Assembly (NCBI RefSeq): GCF_900292075.1
Contig: NZ_OLMV01000002.1
Span: 1 to 64,000, forward strand
Length of the DNA: 64,000 nucleotides
Direction of reading: 5' to 3'
Origin: Microbacterium timonense
GTDB taxonomy: Bacteria; Actinomycetota; Actinomycetes; Actinomycetales; Microbacteriaceae
Of this stretch, positions 28,067-36,510 are shown piece after piece. Both the position numbers and the translations under genes were made by a program. Each line of letters starts with the position of its first letter. The first letter of the stretch is position 1. The notes below the pieces were generated by a model. The model was not told where the DNA came from and ran no database searches. It worked only from the letters and a program-made list of their open reading frames with translations.

Positions 28067-29692
28067 TTACTCGGAGACCTTGTGGGCGCTCGCGAGCGAG
28101 ACCGGGTTGACGATGGACAGGAGCTCACTGGGCTTGGAGATGAAGCCGTCCCAGTCCGAGCTGTGCGCGACGTACAGGTTCTGCGTGTACATCACGTTGT
28201 CGTACACCTGGTCGTGGACGATCTTCGCGGCCTCCCGCATGATGCCGATCTTCTCGTCCTCGTCGAACGTGGCCGAGGCCTGCGCGATGAGGTCGTTCAG
28301 CTCCGGATCGTCGACGAACGTGTAGTTGATCGCGCCTCCCGGCAGATACGACAGGCTGAAGTTCGTGACCGGATCGTCCATGATCGCGAAGTTGCCGGCA
28401 TAGATGTCGTAGTCGCCCTCGTTCGTGCGAGCCAGATACGTGTTGCGCTCCATGCCCTGCAGTTCGATCGGGATGCCGGCCTCGGCCGCGCCGTCCTTGA
28501 CGAGCTGCGCCCACTGGCTGGTGACCGGGTCCTGCAGCGAGTAGATCAGCCGGAAGGAAACCGGGAACATGCCGTCGGCCCCTGCCGTGTAGCCGGCTTC
28601 CTCCATCAGCTCCCGCGACAGCTCCGGGTCGTACTCGTACTCGGTGATGGAGTCGTCGTAGTACTTCGACAGCACCGGCATGAGCGGGCTCGATCCGGTC
28701 GAGACGGCCTGCCCCTGCAGGACCACGTTGCGAATCGCCTCGTAGTCGGCCGCGTGGGCGAGCGCCTGGCGCACCTCCACCTTGGCGAGGTCCGGGTTCT
28801 GCATGTTGTAGGTCATGTGCGCGTAGCCGAGACCGGTCACCTCGACCACCTCGATGCCGTCGGTGTTCTTCAGCTGCTCGACCTGCGACGGCGGGAGCGA
28901 ATTGGCGATGGCGTCGACCTCGCCGCTCTGCAGCGCGAGGATCTCGGTGTTCACGTCCGGGAACACGCGGTACACGATCGAGGCCGGGATCGGAGTGCCT
29001 CCTTCCACGAGCGGATAGTCCTCCACCCGGTCGAGCGTGTACGACTGTCCCACCTGGACCTTGCTCAGCACGTAGGGACCGGCGCTGACCCATCCGCCGT
29101 CCGAGCCGTCGTTGGCGAACTCGGCCACCGATCCGGCCGGCTCGAACACGTGCTGCGGGACGACGTTGCCCCAGAAGCCGATCTCCTCGACGATGGACGA
29201 GTCGGGCTGGGTGAGGGTGATCTCCACGCGGGTGTCCGAGACGGCCTCGGCGGACTCGAAGTTCGCCATCTGGCCGTAGTAGGTGCCGGCCGGGGCATCC
29301 TGCTTCACCGCGTTCATCGTGTAGGCGACGTCCTCGGCGGTCAGCGGTTCGCCATCGCTCCACGCCATGTCGTCGCGGATCTCGAAGAAGCCGGTGGTGT
29401 CGTCGACGTAGCCCCAATCCACGGCCAGCTCTGCGTCCTTCGACCCGTCCGGGCCGATGCTCAGCAGGTGCGGGTACATCAGGTTCGTGACCCAGTAGTC
29501 GCTGCGGCTGTTGCCGATGAGCGGGTTGTAGTTGACGACGTCCGTGGTCGTCGCGATGGTGAGCGTGTCATCGCCGGCTTCGGCCGGCGAGGTGCTCGAG
29601 GTCTCGGGGGCCTGCGGTGCGCAGGCGCTCAAGACGAGAGCTGTCAATGCCGCTGCGCCGCCGATGGCGGCGAATCTGCTGTGTCGTTTCAC
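28067..29692 (-). CDS. Peptide-binding lipoprotein, SBP family 5 (DppA/OppA-like)
   Basis: The ATG at 29698 touches the AGGAGG, so GTG 29692, 7 nt after it, is the better start. The 541-aa protein has a lipoprotein signal (MKRHSRFAAIGGAAALTALV, then lipobox LSAC with Cys24) and the family 5 scaffold: MAWSDGEPLTAEDVAYTMNA, GPYVLSKVQVG, YRVFPDVNTEILALQSGEVD and the VRQALAHAADYEAI segment. It is anchored outside the membrane and delivers peptides to the two permeases. Its start codon overlaps the dipeptidase stop (GTGA). Ligand specificity cannot be read from the sequence. Confidence 0.92.
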   Translation of the reverse strand: MKRHSRFAAIGGAAALTALVLSACAPQAPETSSTSPAEAGDDTLTIATTTDVVNYNPLIGNSRSDYWVTNLMYPHLLSIGPDGSKDAELAVDWGYVDDTTGFFEIRDDMAWSDGEPLTAEDVAYTMNAVKQDAPAGTYYGQMANFESAEAVSDTRVEITLTQPDSSIVEEIGFWGNVVPQHVFEPAGSVAEFANDGSDGGWVSAGPYVLSKVQVGQSYTLDRVEDYPLVEGGTPIPASIVYRVFPDVNTEILALQSGEVDAIANSLPPSQVEQLKNTDGIEVVEVTGLGYAHMTYNMQNPDLAKVEVRQALAHAADYEAIRNVVLQGQAVSTGSSPLMPVLSKYYDDSITEYEYDPELSRELMEEAGYTAGADGMFPVSFRLIYSLQDPVTSQWAQLVKDGAAEAGIPIELQGMERNTYLARTNEGDYDIYAGNFAIMDDPVTNFSLSYLPGGAINYTFVDDPELNDLIAQASATFDEDEKIGIMREAAKIVHDQVYDNVMYTQNLYVAHSSDWDGFISKPSELLSIVNPVSLASAHKVSE

Positions 29693-30897
29693 ACCCATAC
29701 CTCCTCTAGGACCCGCATCGTGTTGCCACCGACGACGGCGCGGATCTCGTCGTCGGAATAGTCGTGCTTGACCAGCCAGCCGATGATGTTCCCCATCGCC
29801 TCGGCGGGGTTCTCGACGCCGTCGACGTACGGGACCTCTTCGAACTCGACCTGACCGTGGGCCTGGCCCAGGGACAGCTGCGAGGCGAACGCGTGATGGA
29901 GGCCGACGTGGTCGCCGAAAAGCGTGTCGGGACCGAAGCTGACGTGCTCGATGCCGACGAGGTCCACGCAGTACGTGAAGTGGTCCATCACCGACTCGAG
30001 CGAGTGCTGCGGGTGGGCGGGCGAGAGCGTCGTGTGAGGGGCGGCCTCGATGCCGATCACGCCGCCGCGGCGTGCGCACTCGACGATGGTCTCGTCCGTC
30101 TTCATGCGGTTCGTCGGCCACACGGTCCGGGCTCCAGCGTGCGTGATGAACACCGGCTTGGTCGACGCCTTGATGACGTCGACGCACGTGCGGTCGCCCG
30201 AGTGCGAGATGTCGATCGCGATGCCCAGCTTGTTCATGCGCGCCACGGCCCGCTCGCCGAAGTACGTCAGGCCGCCGTCGCCGCGCTCCTTCAGGCCGCT
30301 GCCGAGCGTGTTGGCCTCGGAATACGCGATGCCCATCTGACGGACGCCGAAGCCGTAGAGCACGTCGAGGCGGTCGACCTCGTTCTCGATCATCGTGGCC
30401 GCCTCGAGCGCGAAGATGTGCGCGATGCGCCCCGTCTCCTTGGCGTACTGGATGTCCTTCAGCGACTCACCCTTGATCACGAAGTCCTGATGGGCGAGGT
30501 CCGCCATCCGCACGCCGAGGTCGAAGAGGACGTCCTGGTACTTCCAGCCGGCATCGCTGGAGATGCAGCAGGTGCCGTCCATCCCGTTGTCGAAGACGGC
30601 GGTGAGTCCCGAGCGCGCGAGGCCCTGGTAACCCGTGGGTTCCCGGCCCTGGCGGATGTGGTCCTTCAGCTGCTCCATGTTCTCGGGGAACACCTGGACG
30701 TGCTCGTGCAGGGAGATCACGGTCTCCTCGCGGAGCAGCCGTTCCGCTCGCTCCGCCTGCGCCGACGACAGCTCCAGGCCGGCGTACTCGGGCACCCGCC
30801 CGATCTGCTTGGCATATTCGAATGCGCGGTAGTCGACCCCGGCCTCGAGGTACTCGTAGGCGGTGTAACCGGTGTATCGCTCGGCAGGTTCGAGCAC
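29689..30897 (-). CDS. M19 (renal dipeptidase-like) peptidase with HxH in place of HxD
   Basis: GTG 30897 has AAGGGAG in place. The 402-aa protein matches the M19 family: ISLHEHVQVFP (His64, His66), IFALEAATMIEN (bridging Glu165), YSEANTLGSGLKE, IDISHSGDRT (His232) and VFITHAGAR (His253). The usual N-terminal pair is His-x-Asp; here it is His-Glu-His. M19 enzymes are zinc dipeptidases acting on L-L or L-D dipeptides. No signal peptide is visible, so it probably acts on imported dipeptides. It is first in the seven-gene minus-strand cluster. Confidence 0.88.
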   Translation of the reverse strand: MLEPAERYTGYTAYEYLEAGVDYRAFEYAKQIGRVPEYAGLELSSAQAERAERLLREETVISLHEHVQVFPENMEQLKDHIRQGREPTGYQGLARSGLTAVFDNGMDGTCCISSDAGWKYQDVLFDLGVRMADLAHQDFVIKGESLKDIQYAKETGRIAHIFALEAATMIENEVDRLDVLYGFGVRQMGIAYSEANTLGSGLKERGDGGLTYFGERAVARMNKLGIAIDISHSGDRTCVDVIKASTKPVFITHAGARTVWPTNRMKTDETIVECARRGGVIGIEAAPHTTLSPAHPQHSLESVMDHFTYCVDLVGIEHVSFGPDTLFGDHVGLHHAFASQLSLGQAHGQVEFEEVPYVDGVENPAEAMGNIIGWLVKHDYSDDEIRAVVGGNTMRVLEEVWV

Positions 30898-31017
30898 AGT
30901 GTCTCCCTTCGTGGAACGGGCAGCCCGGGCAACGTCGTGCGCTGTTCGGGTTGGAGATGACGATGTCGCCAATCCGGCGCATCTGTCAATCTCGGTGAGC
31001 AGATCCGGCGTACTTCT

Positions 31018-31031
31018 TTACACAGATGTAA
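31018..31031. promoter_or_regulatory. Candidate operator in the divergent promoter region of the peptide cluster
   Basis: TTACA and TGTAA form an inverted repeat around CAGA in the AT-rich part of the 168-bp gap between the dipeptidase gene (start 30897) and the divergent double ATPase gene (start 31066). It lies 35-48 bp upstream of the latter, where a regulator could control both directions. The Lrp-type protein of the cluster is the obvious candidate; this is inference. Confidence 0.45.
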
Positions 31032-31065
31032 CAATTCGGCTCTGATTCGCCTGCACAATGGAGGG

Positions 31066-32727
31066 GTGGACAGCAACCGAACCCGACGCGAGCCCGTGCT
31101 GACCGTCCGCGGTCTCGCGGTGGGCTTCCGCTCGCACGACCGCTACACGCCCGCCGTCACCGACATCGATCTGGACGTGCGGCCAGGTGAGCTCGTCGCG
31201 CTGCTGGGCGAGTCCGGCTCCGGCAAGACCGTCACCGCCCGCGCGATCATGGGCGTGCAGGATCCTGCGGCGGTCGTCGCCGCGCGGGAATTGCGCCTGG
31301 GCGAGATCTCGCTCCTCGACCTCAGCGACGAGGCGCGGCGCCGGCTGCGGGGCGAGCGGATGAGCATGGTGATGCAGGATGCCCTCTCGGCGCTCAATCC
31401 CGTCCTCACCATCGGCGACCAGATCGGCGAGGTGTTCCGCGTGCATCGGCGCATGGGACGGAGACAGGCGCGTGCGCGAGCGATCGAGCTGCTGGACATC
31501 GTGGGGATCTCGTCGCCCCAGACCCGCGTCGACGACTACCCCCACCAGTTCTCCGGCGGCATGCGGCAGCGCATCCTGATCGCCATGGCGATCGCCCTCG
31601 AACCCGAACTCCTCATCGCCGACGAGCCGACGACCGCGCTGGACGTCACGGTGCAGGCGCAGATCCTGCGCCTGCTCCACGATCTGCGGGGGCGCCTGGA
31701 CATGGGTGTCCTCCTGATCACGCACGACATCGGCGTCGTGACAGAAGTCGCCGACCGGGTCGTGGTCATGCGCGATGGCGGCATCGTCGAGGCGGGAGAC
31801 GCCGACCGCGTGTTCGCGGACCCGCAGATGCCCTACACCCGGACGCTGCTGGCATCGGCCCCCCACCCCGAACCGGCGCGGATCCTCGAGGAGCCGATCG
31901 AGGAACCCGACGACGTCGTGCTGCGGGTCACCGACCTCCGGCGCAGCTTCCGCACCGGGCCCGCATTCGCGCGCAAGACGGTCGCAGCCGTGGACGGGAT
32001 CGACCTTCACCTGCGGCGCGGCGAGACCCTGGGCATCGTCGGCGAATCCGGCAGCGGCAAGTCGACGCTCGCACGCATGATCGTGGGCCTCGAGACGGCC
32101 GACGGCGGCGACGTCGTCTATCGCGGCCGCGACATCACCCGGCGCACGCGGGGGCCGCGGCCGCCCGCACAATCGGGAATCCAGATGATCTTCCAGGACC
32201 CCTACACCTCACTGGATCCGCGGATGCGCGTGCGGGATATCATCGCCGAGCCGCTGGCGGTCACCCGCACCGGCACGGCGGCCTCGCGACGCGACAGGGT
32301 CGCCGAGCTGCTCGAGCTGGTCGGGATGAAACCCGACATGATGTACCGCTTCCCCCACCAGTTCTCCGGGGGACAGCGTCAGCGCATCGGCATCGCCCGC
32401 TCGCTCATGCGCGACCCCGACATCCTGGTGTGCGACGAGCCGGTGTCAGCGCTGGACGTCACCATCCAGGCGCAGGTGGTCGACCTGCTCACCGATATCC
32501 AGGATCGCCTGGGCCTGAGCATCCTCTTCATCTCGCACGATCTGTCGGTGGTGCGCAACCTCGCCCACCGCGTGCTCGTGATGTACCACGGCGAGCAGAT
32601 CGAGACGGGCGATGTCGAGCAGATCTTCGATCGGCCGCAGAAGGACTACACCCGTCGACTGCTGGCATCCATCCCCCCGCTCACGCGGGAGGAACGAGGC
32701 AAGCTGACCGGACCGTTCGCCGCCTGA
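31066..32727 (+). CDS. Fused double ATP-binding protein of a peptide ABC transporter (DppD-DppF type)
   Basis: The 553-aa protein holds two ABC ATPases. Domain 1 (about 10-265): LLGESGSGKT, FSGGMRQR, LLIADEPTTALD, LLITHD. Domain 2 (about 280-545): IVGESGSGKS, FQDPYTSLDPRMRV, FSGGQRQR, LVCDEPVSALD, LFISHDLSVV. Each is followed by the Opp-type C-terminal segment (PYTRTLLAS, DYTRRLLAS). It powers the two permeases of the divergent operon. The GTG at 31066 directly abuts GGAGG, an unusually short spacing; a leaderless or alternative start is possible. Confidence 0.9.
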   Translation: MDSNRTRREPVLTVRGLAVGFRSHDRYTPAVTDIDLDVRPGELVALLGESGSGKTVTARAIMGVQDPAAVVAARELRLGEISLLDLSDEARRRLRGERMSMVMQDALSALNPVLTIGDQIGEVFRVHRRMGRRQARARAIELLDIVGISSPQTRVDDYPHQFSGGMRQRILIAMAIALEPELLIADEPTTALDVTVQAQILRLLHDLRGRLDMGVLLITHDIGVVTEVADRVVVMRDGGIVEAGDADRVFADPQMPYTRTLLASAPHPEPARILEEPIEEPDDVVLRVTDLRRSFRTGPAFARKTVAAVDGIDLHLRRGETLGIVGESGSGKSTLARMIVGLETADGGDVVYRGRDITRRTRGPRPPAQSGIQMIFQDPYTSLDPRMRVRDIIAEPLAVTRTGTAASRRDRVAELLELVGMKPDMMYRFPHQFSGGQRQRIGIARSLMRDPDILVCDEPVSALDVTIQAQVVDLLTDIQDRLGLSILFISHDLSVVRNLAHRVLVMYHGEQIETGDVEQIFDRPQKDYTRRLLASIPPLTREERGKLTGPFAA

Positions 32728-32748
32728 CGGCGCGGCCTGACCGTCGAC

Positions 32749-34167
32749 TCAGCGGCCGAACTCCTCGAGCCACCGCAGCCACACCTCGCTGAGGGTCGGG
32801 TACGACGGCACGGCATGCCAGAGCCGGTCGATGGGCACCTCCCCCATGATGGCGATCGTCGCCGCGTGCAGCATCTCGCCGACTTCGGGTCCGACGAACG
32901 TCGCCCCGACCAGCACGCGCCGCTCCTCATCCACGATGGCGCGGGCCTTGCCCTGATAGTGGTCGGCGAACGTGCTGGCGCCCGCGACCCACGACATGTC
33001 GTAGTCGAGGACGCGGGTGCGGATCCCCGCTGCCGTCGCAGACTTCTCGGTGTGCCCGACGGCGGCGACCTCGGGTGCGGTGAAGACGACCTGGGGCACC
33101 ACGGCGTGGTCGGCCGTCGCCACGTGACGACCCCACGGCGCATCGTCGACCGCCGCGCCATGCGCACGCGCCGCGATGACGTCGCCGGCCGCGCGCGCCT
33201 GGTACTTGCCCTGATGCGTGAGCAGCACCCGGTGGTTGACGTCGCCGACGCCGTAGAGCCAGTCCACCCCGCGGACCCGCATCGTGTCGTCGACGTCCAG
33301 CCACGCCCCCGGTTCGAGGCCCACGACCTCCAGTCCGATGTCCGCGGTGCGGGGCACGCGCCCCGTTGCGACCAGGATCTCGGCCGCGCGGACCGTGGAC
33401 CCGTCCGACAGGCTGAGGACGACCTGGCCCGAGCTGTCGCGCTCCACGCGTGCCACCTCGACGCCCGTGCGCAGGTCGGCGCCGGCATCCGTCAGTGCCT
33501 TCGCCACCGCCTCGCCGGCGAACGGCTCCACGCCCCCGAGCAGACCCGACCGCGCGATCATCGTCACCGGAACGCCGAACGACGTGAAGAGCGTCGCCAT
33601 CTCGCTGCCGACCACCCCGCCGCCGAGGATCGCGAGGGATGCCGGAACGTCGCGCACACCCGTGGCGTCGCGGCTCGTCCACGGGCGCGCGTCGCGCAGC
33701 CCCGGGATGTCGGGCAGGAGCGCCGCCGTCCCGGTCGAGATCGCGACGGCGTGCCGTGCCGTGAGCACCGTGGTGCCGCCGTCCTCGCCGGTGACGGTCA
33801 CTTCACGCTCGCCGCTGAGCCGCCCGTGCCCGCGAACGAGATCGATCCCCGCGCCCTGCAGCCACTCGACCTGGGATGCGTCGTCCCAGTCGTGGACGAC
33901 CGCGTCACGGCGCCGCAGCGTCGCTGCGACGTCGATCGATCCGGTCATCGCCTGGCGTGCGCCGTCGACGTCGCGCGCGGCGCGGAGCGCGGCTCCGCTG
34001 CGCAGCAGCGCCTTCGAGGGCATGCACGCCCAGTAGGAGCATTCGCCCCCGACCAGCTCGGATTCCACGATCGCCACGCGCAGACCGCCCTGCGTGGCGC
34101 GGTCGGCGACGTTCTCGCCCACCGGGCCGGCTCCGATGACGATCAGGTCGTACTCGCGTGTGCTCAT
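32749..34167 (-). CDS. FAD-dependent pyridine nucleotide-disulfide oxidoreductase
   Basis: The 472-aa protein has FAD-binding LIVIGAGPVGENVADRA, a redox-active disulfide in VGGECSYWACMPSKALL (Cys-x4-Cys), the second nucleotide fold LAILGGGVVGSEMATLF, the FAD motif LYGVGDVNHRVLLTHQG and a C-terminal HAVPSYPTLSE with the His/Glu base pair of lipoamide-dehydrogenase-like dimers. The substrate could be a disulfide such as lipoamide, a low-molecular-weight thiol, or a quinone. It is not next to a 2-oxoacid dehydrogenase, so I leave the substrate open. It converges with the double ATPase gene. Confidence 0.88.
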   Translation of the reverse strand: MSTREYDLIVIGAGPVGENVADRATQGGLRVAIVESELVGGECSYWACMPSKALLRSGAALRAARDVDGARQAMTGSIDVAATLRRRDAVVHDWDDASQVEWLQGAGIDLVRGHGRLSGEREVTVTGEDGGTTVLTARHAVAISTGTAALLPDIPGLRDARPWTSRDATGVRDVPASLAILGGGVVGSEMATLFTSFGVPVTMIARSGLLGGVEPFAGEAVAKALTDAGADLRTGVEVARVERDSSGQVVLSLSDGSTVRAAEILVATGRVPRTADIGLEVVGLEPGAWLDVDDTMRVRGVDWLYGVGDVNHRVLLTHQGKYQARAAGDVIAARAHGAAVDDAPWGRHVATADHAVVPQVVFTAPEVAAVGHTEKSATAAGIRTRVLDYDMSWVAGASTFADHYQGKARAIVDEERRVLVGATFVGPEVGEMLHAATIAIMGEVPIDRLWHAVPSYPTLSEVWLRWLEEFGR

Positions 34168-34263
34168 GGGCCCACGCTACTGATCGCCGCCGACGGATTT
34201 CGTCAAGATCGCCCGCGATGTCGGTGACCTGTGGTTTTCTGGGGTCTCCGCCGAAAGGACACC

Positions 34264-35088
34264 ATGGCGATCGAATTCCGCGCGGTTTCCAAGAGGTTCA
34301 ACGACGGCACGCCGGCCGTCGACGACTTCAGCCTCCTCATCCCCGCCCACAAGACGACGGTGCTCGTGGGCTCCTCCGGGAGCGGCAAGACCACGCTCCT
34401 GCGCATGATCAACCGGCTCGTCGAGCCCACCAGCGGCGTGATCGCCATCGACGACGAGCCGATCTCTCAGCGCGACCCGGTGAAGCTGCGGCGGGGCATC
34501 GGCTACGTTCTGCAGAACGCCGGGCTGCTGCCGCACTTCTCGGTCGTCGACAACATCGCCACCGTCCCCGTGCTCGAGGGTGTCCGTCGCGCCGAGGCGC
34601 GGGAGCGCGCGCTGGAGCTGATGGATGTCGTCGGCCTGGACCGCTCGCTGGCCAAGCGGTACCCCAGTCAGCTGTCCGGTGGGCAGCAGCAGCGCGTGGG
34701 CGTGGCCAGGGCGCTGGCCGTCGACCCCAACATCCTGCTGATGGACGAGCCGTTCGGCGCCGTGGACCCCATCGTGCGCAAGGAGCTCCAGACCGAGACG
34801 CTGCGGCTGCAGCAGGAGCTCGACAAGACCATCGTGTTCGTCACCCACGACATCGACGAGGCGTTCCTGCTGGGCGATCAGGTCGCCATCCTGCAGAAGG
34901 GGGCGCGGATCGCCCAGGTCGGAAGCCCCAGCGAGATCATCGAGAATCCCGCGAACGACTTCGTCGCCGAGTTCATCGGCGCCGAGCGCGGCGCTCGCGC
35001 CCTTCACACCAAGCGGACGCCGCGCGGCACCGTGCTGGTCGACGGCGCCGGGCGCACGCAGGGGGTGCTGGTGGAGGAGGCGTCGTGA
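34264..35088 (+). CDS. Osmoprotectant ABC transporter ATPase (OpuCA/ProV-like)
   Basis: ATG 34264 follows AAAGGA at normal spacing. The 274-aa ATPase has VGSSGSGKTTLLRMINRL, the osmoprotectant-type segment RRGIGYVLQNAGLLPHFSV, LSGGQQQRVGVARAL, LLMDEPFGAVDP and FVTHDIDEAFLLGD. The C-terminus is short, without tandem CBS domains. It is the first gene of a four-gene operon with two permeases and a binding lipoprotein for choline, betaine or carnitine-type solutes. Its TGA overlaps the next GTG. Confidence 0.92.
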   Translation: MAIEFRAVSKRFNDGTPAVDDFSLLIPAHKTTVLVGSSGSGKTTLLRMINRLVEPTSGVIAIDDEPISQRDPVKLRRGIGYVLQNAGLLPHFSVVDNIATVPVLEGVRRAEARERALELMDVVGLDRSLAKRYPSQLSGGQQQRVGVARALAVDPNILLMDEPFGAVDPIVRKELQTETLRLQQELDKTIVFVTHDIDEAFLLGDQVAILQKGARIAQVGSPSEIIENPANDFVAEFIGAERGARALHTKRTPRGTVLVDGAGRTQGVLVEEAS

Positions 35089-35759
35089 ACTGGGTGCTCG
35101 ACAACCTCGACCTGATCGGCGCCCTCACGATCGACCACCTTCGTCAGAGCATCATCGCGATCATCGCCGGCTTCGTGGTCTCCGTGCCGCTGGGCTGGCT
35201 GGCGTTCCGCTACACGGGGCTGCGCGGCCCCGTGCTCACCGTCATCGGTCTGCTGTACACGATCCCCTCGTTCGCCCTGTTCCCGCTGATCACGACCCTG
35301 TTCGGCATCCCCCTGCTGTCGGAGCTCAACCTCATCGTGGCGCTCGCGATCTACGCGGTGGCGATCATGACCAGATCCGTCACCGACGGGCTCGCCTCGG
35401 TCGATCCCGTGACCCGTAGCGCCGCCATCGCGGTCGGATTCGGCCCATGGCGGCGGTTCTGGACGGTGGACTTCCCCCTCGCCGGACCGGTCGTGCTGGC
35501 GGGACTGCGGGTGACCGCGATGTCGACGATCTCGCTGGCGACGGTGGGCGCGCTCATCGGCGTGCAGAATCTCGGCTACCTCTTCACGAACGGCTCCCAG
35601 CGCAACATCATCCCCGAGATCTTCGCCGGTGTCGTCGCCGTCGTCCTCATCGCGGTGGTCGTCGACGCCCTCCTGATGCTGGGCGGGCGCGGGGCGATGC
35701 CGTGGACGCGCCGGACCAGGCCGCGCAGGCAGGCGCGCATGCGGATGGCGGCGGCATGA
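35085..35759 (+). CDS. Osmoprotectant ABC permease 1 (OpuCB-like)
   Basis: The GTG at 35085 lies inside the previous stop codon with GGAGGAGG just upstream. The 224-aa permease begins MNWVLDNLDLIGALTIDHLR and has about five membrane helices with LYTIPSFALFPLITTLFGI and the coupling segment DPVTRSAAIAVGFGPWRRF. It ends in a basic tail. It pairs with the second permease, whose ATG overlaps its stop. Confidence 0.9.
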   Translation: MNWVLDNLDLIGALTIDHLRQSIIAIIAGFVVSVPLGWLAFRYTGLRGPVLTVIGLLYTIPSFALFPLITTLFGIPLLSELNLIVALAIYAVAIMTRSVTDGLASVDPVTRSAAIAVGFGPWRRFWTVDFPLAGPVVLAGLRVTAMSTISLATVGALIGVQNLGYLFTNGSQRNIIPEIFAGVVAVVLIAVVVDALLMLGGRGAMPWTRRTRPRRQARMRMAAA

Positions 35760-36481
35760 ACCTGTTCGCCGAGGCCTTCGCCTGGATCTTCTCCCCAGAG
35801 CGTCTGGAGGGGTCGCTGCCGCTGCCGACCGCGATCGCGCAGCAACTGGCCTTCACCCTCGGATCGGTGGCGATCGCGGCCGTGATCGCCATCCCCATCG
35901 GGTGGCTCATCGGGCACAGCGGACGAGGGCGGGAGATCGCCGTCTTCCTCTCCGGCGCCGCACGCGCGCTCCCTGCACTGGGACTGGTCGTCCTGCTCGT
36001 CAAGCTCGCCGGTGTCAACCTCAAGACCGAGGCGGCGGTCGTCGTCTTCGTGCTGCTCGCCATCCCGTCGATCCTTGCCGGGGCCTACGCCGGGATCGAG
36101 GCGATCGACCGTTCGGTGATCGATGCGGGACGTGCGATGGGAATGACCGAGTGGCAGATCCTGTTCCGGATCGAGATGCCGCTCGGACTCGCACTCCTCA
36201 TCGGCGGACTGCGGTCCGCCACCCTCCAGGTGGTCGCGACGGTGACCATCGCGGCCTACGTCGGCCTGGGAGGGCTGGGATTCTTCATGATCCAGGGGCT
36301 CAACACGCGCGACTTCGTCGAGATCCTCGGCGCCTCCATCGTCGTCGTCGCACTCGCGCTCGCCCTGGACGGTGTCTTCGCCCTTCTCGCCCGCTTCGCC
36401 GTCCCGCGCACCGACGGCCCGCGGGTCCGCTCCGCCCGGACCGCCCGCGCGCCGCTTCCCGTCCCGCAGGTGTCCCGCTGA
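35756..36481 (+). CDS. Osmoprotectant ABC permease 2 (OpuCD-like)
   Basis: The ATG at 35756 overlaps the preceding TGA. The 241-aa protein has an N-terminal region MNLFAEAFAWIFSPERLEGS, five to six membrane helices, the motif ARALPALGLVVLLVKL and the coupling loop IDAGRAMGMTEWQILFRIEMP. TIAAYVGLGGLGFFMIQGL is typical of ProW/OpuC permeases. With permease 1 it forms the heterodimeric channel. Confidence 0.9.
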   Translation: MNLFAEAFAWIFSPERLEGSLPLPTAIAQQLAFTLGSVAIAAVIAIPIGWLIGHSGRGREIAVFLSGAARALPALGLVVLLVKLAGVNLKTEAAVVVFVLLAIPSILAGAYAGIEAIDRSVIDAGRAMGMTEWQILFRIEMPLGLALLIGGLRSATLQVVATVTIAAYVGLGGLGFFMIQGLNTRDFVEILGASIVVVALALALDGVFALLARFAVPRTDGPRVRSARTARAPLPVPQVSR

Positions 36482-36510
36482 TCCCTCACCACCACATCGG
36501 AGGTACGACA

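Noticed and set aside
29693-29698. ATG at 29698 as start of the peptide-binding lipoprotein
   Set aside because: The AGGAGG site directly abuts this ATG; GTG 29692 has proper 7-nt spacing and overlaps the upstream stop codon.
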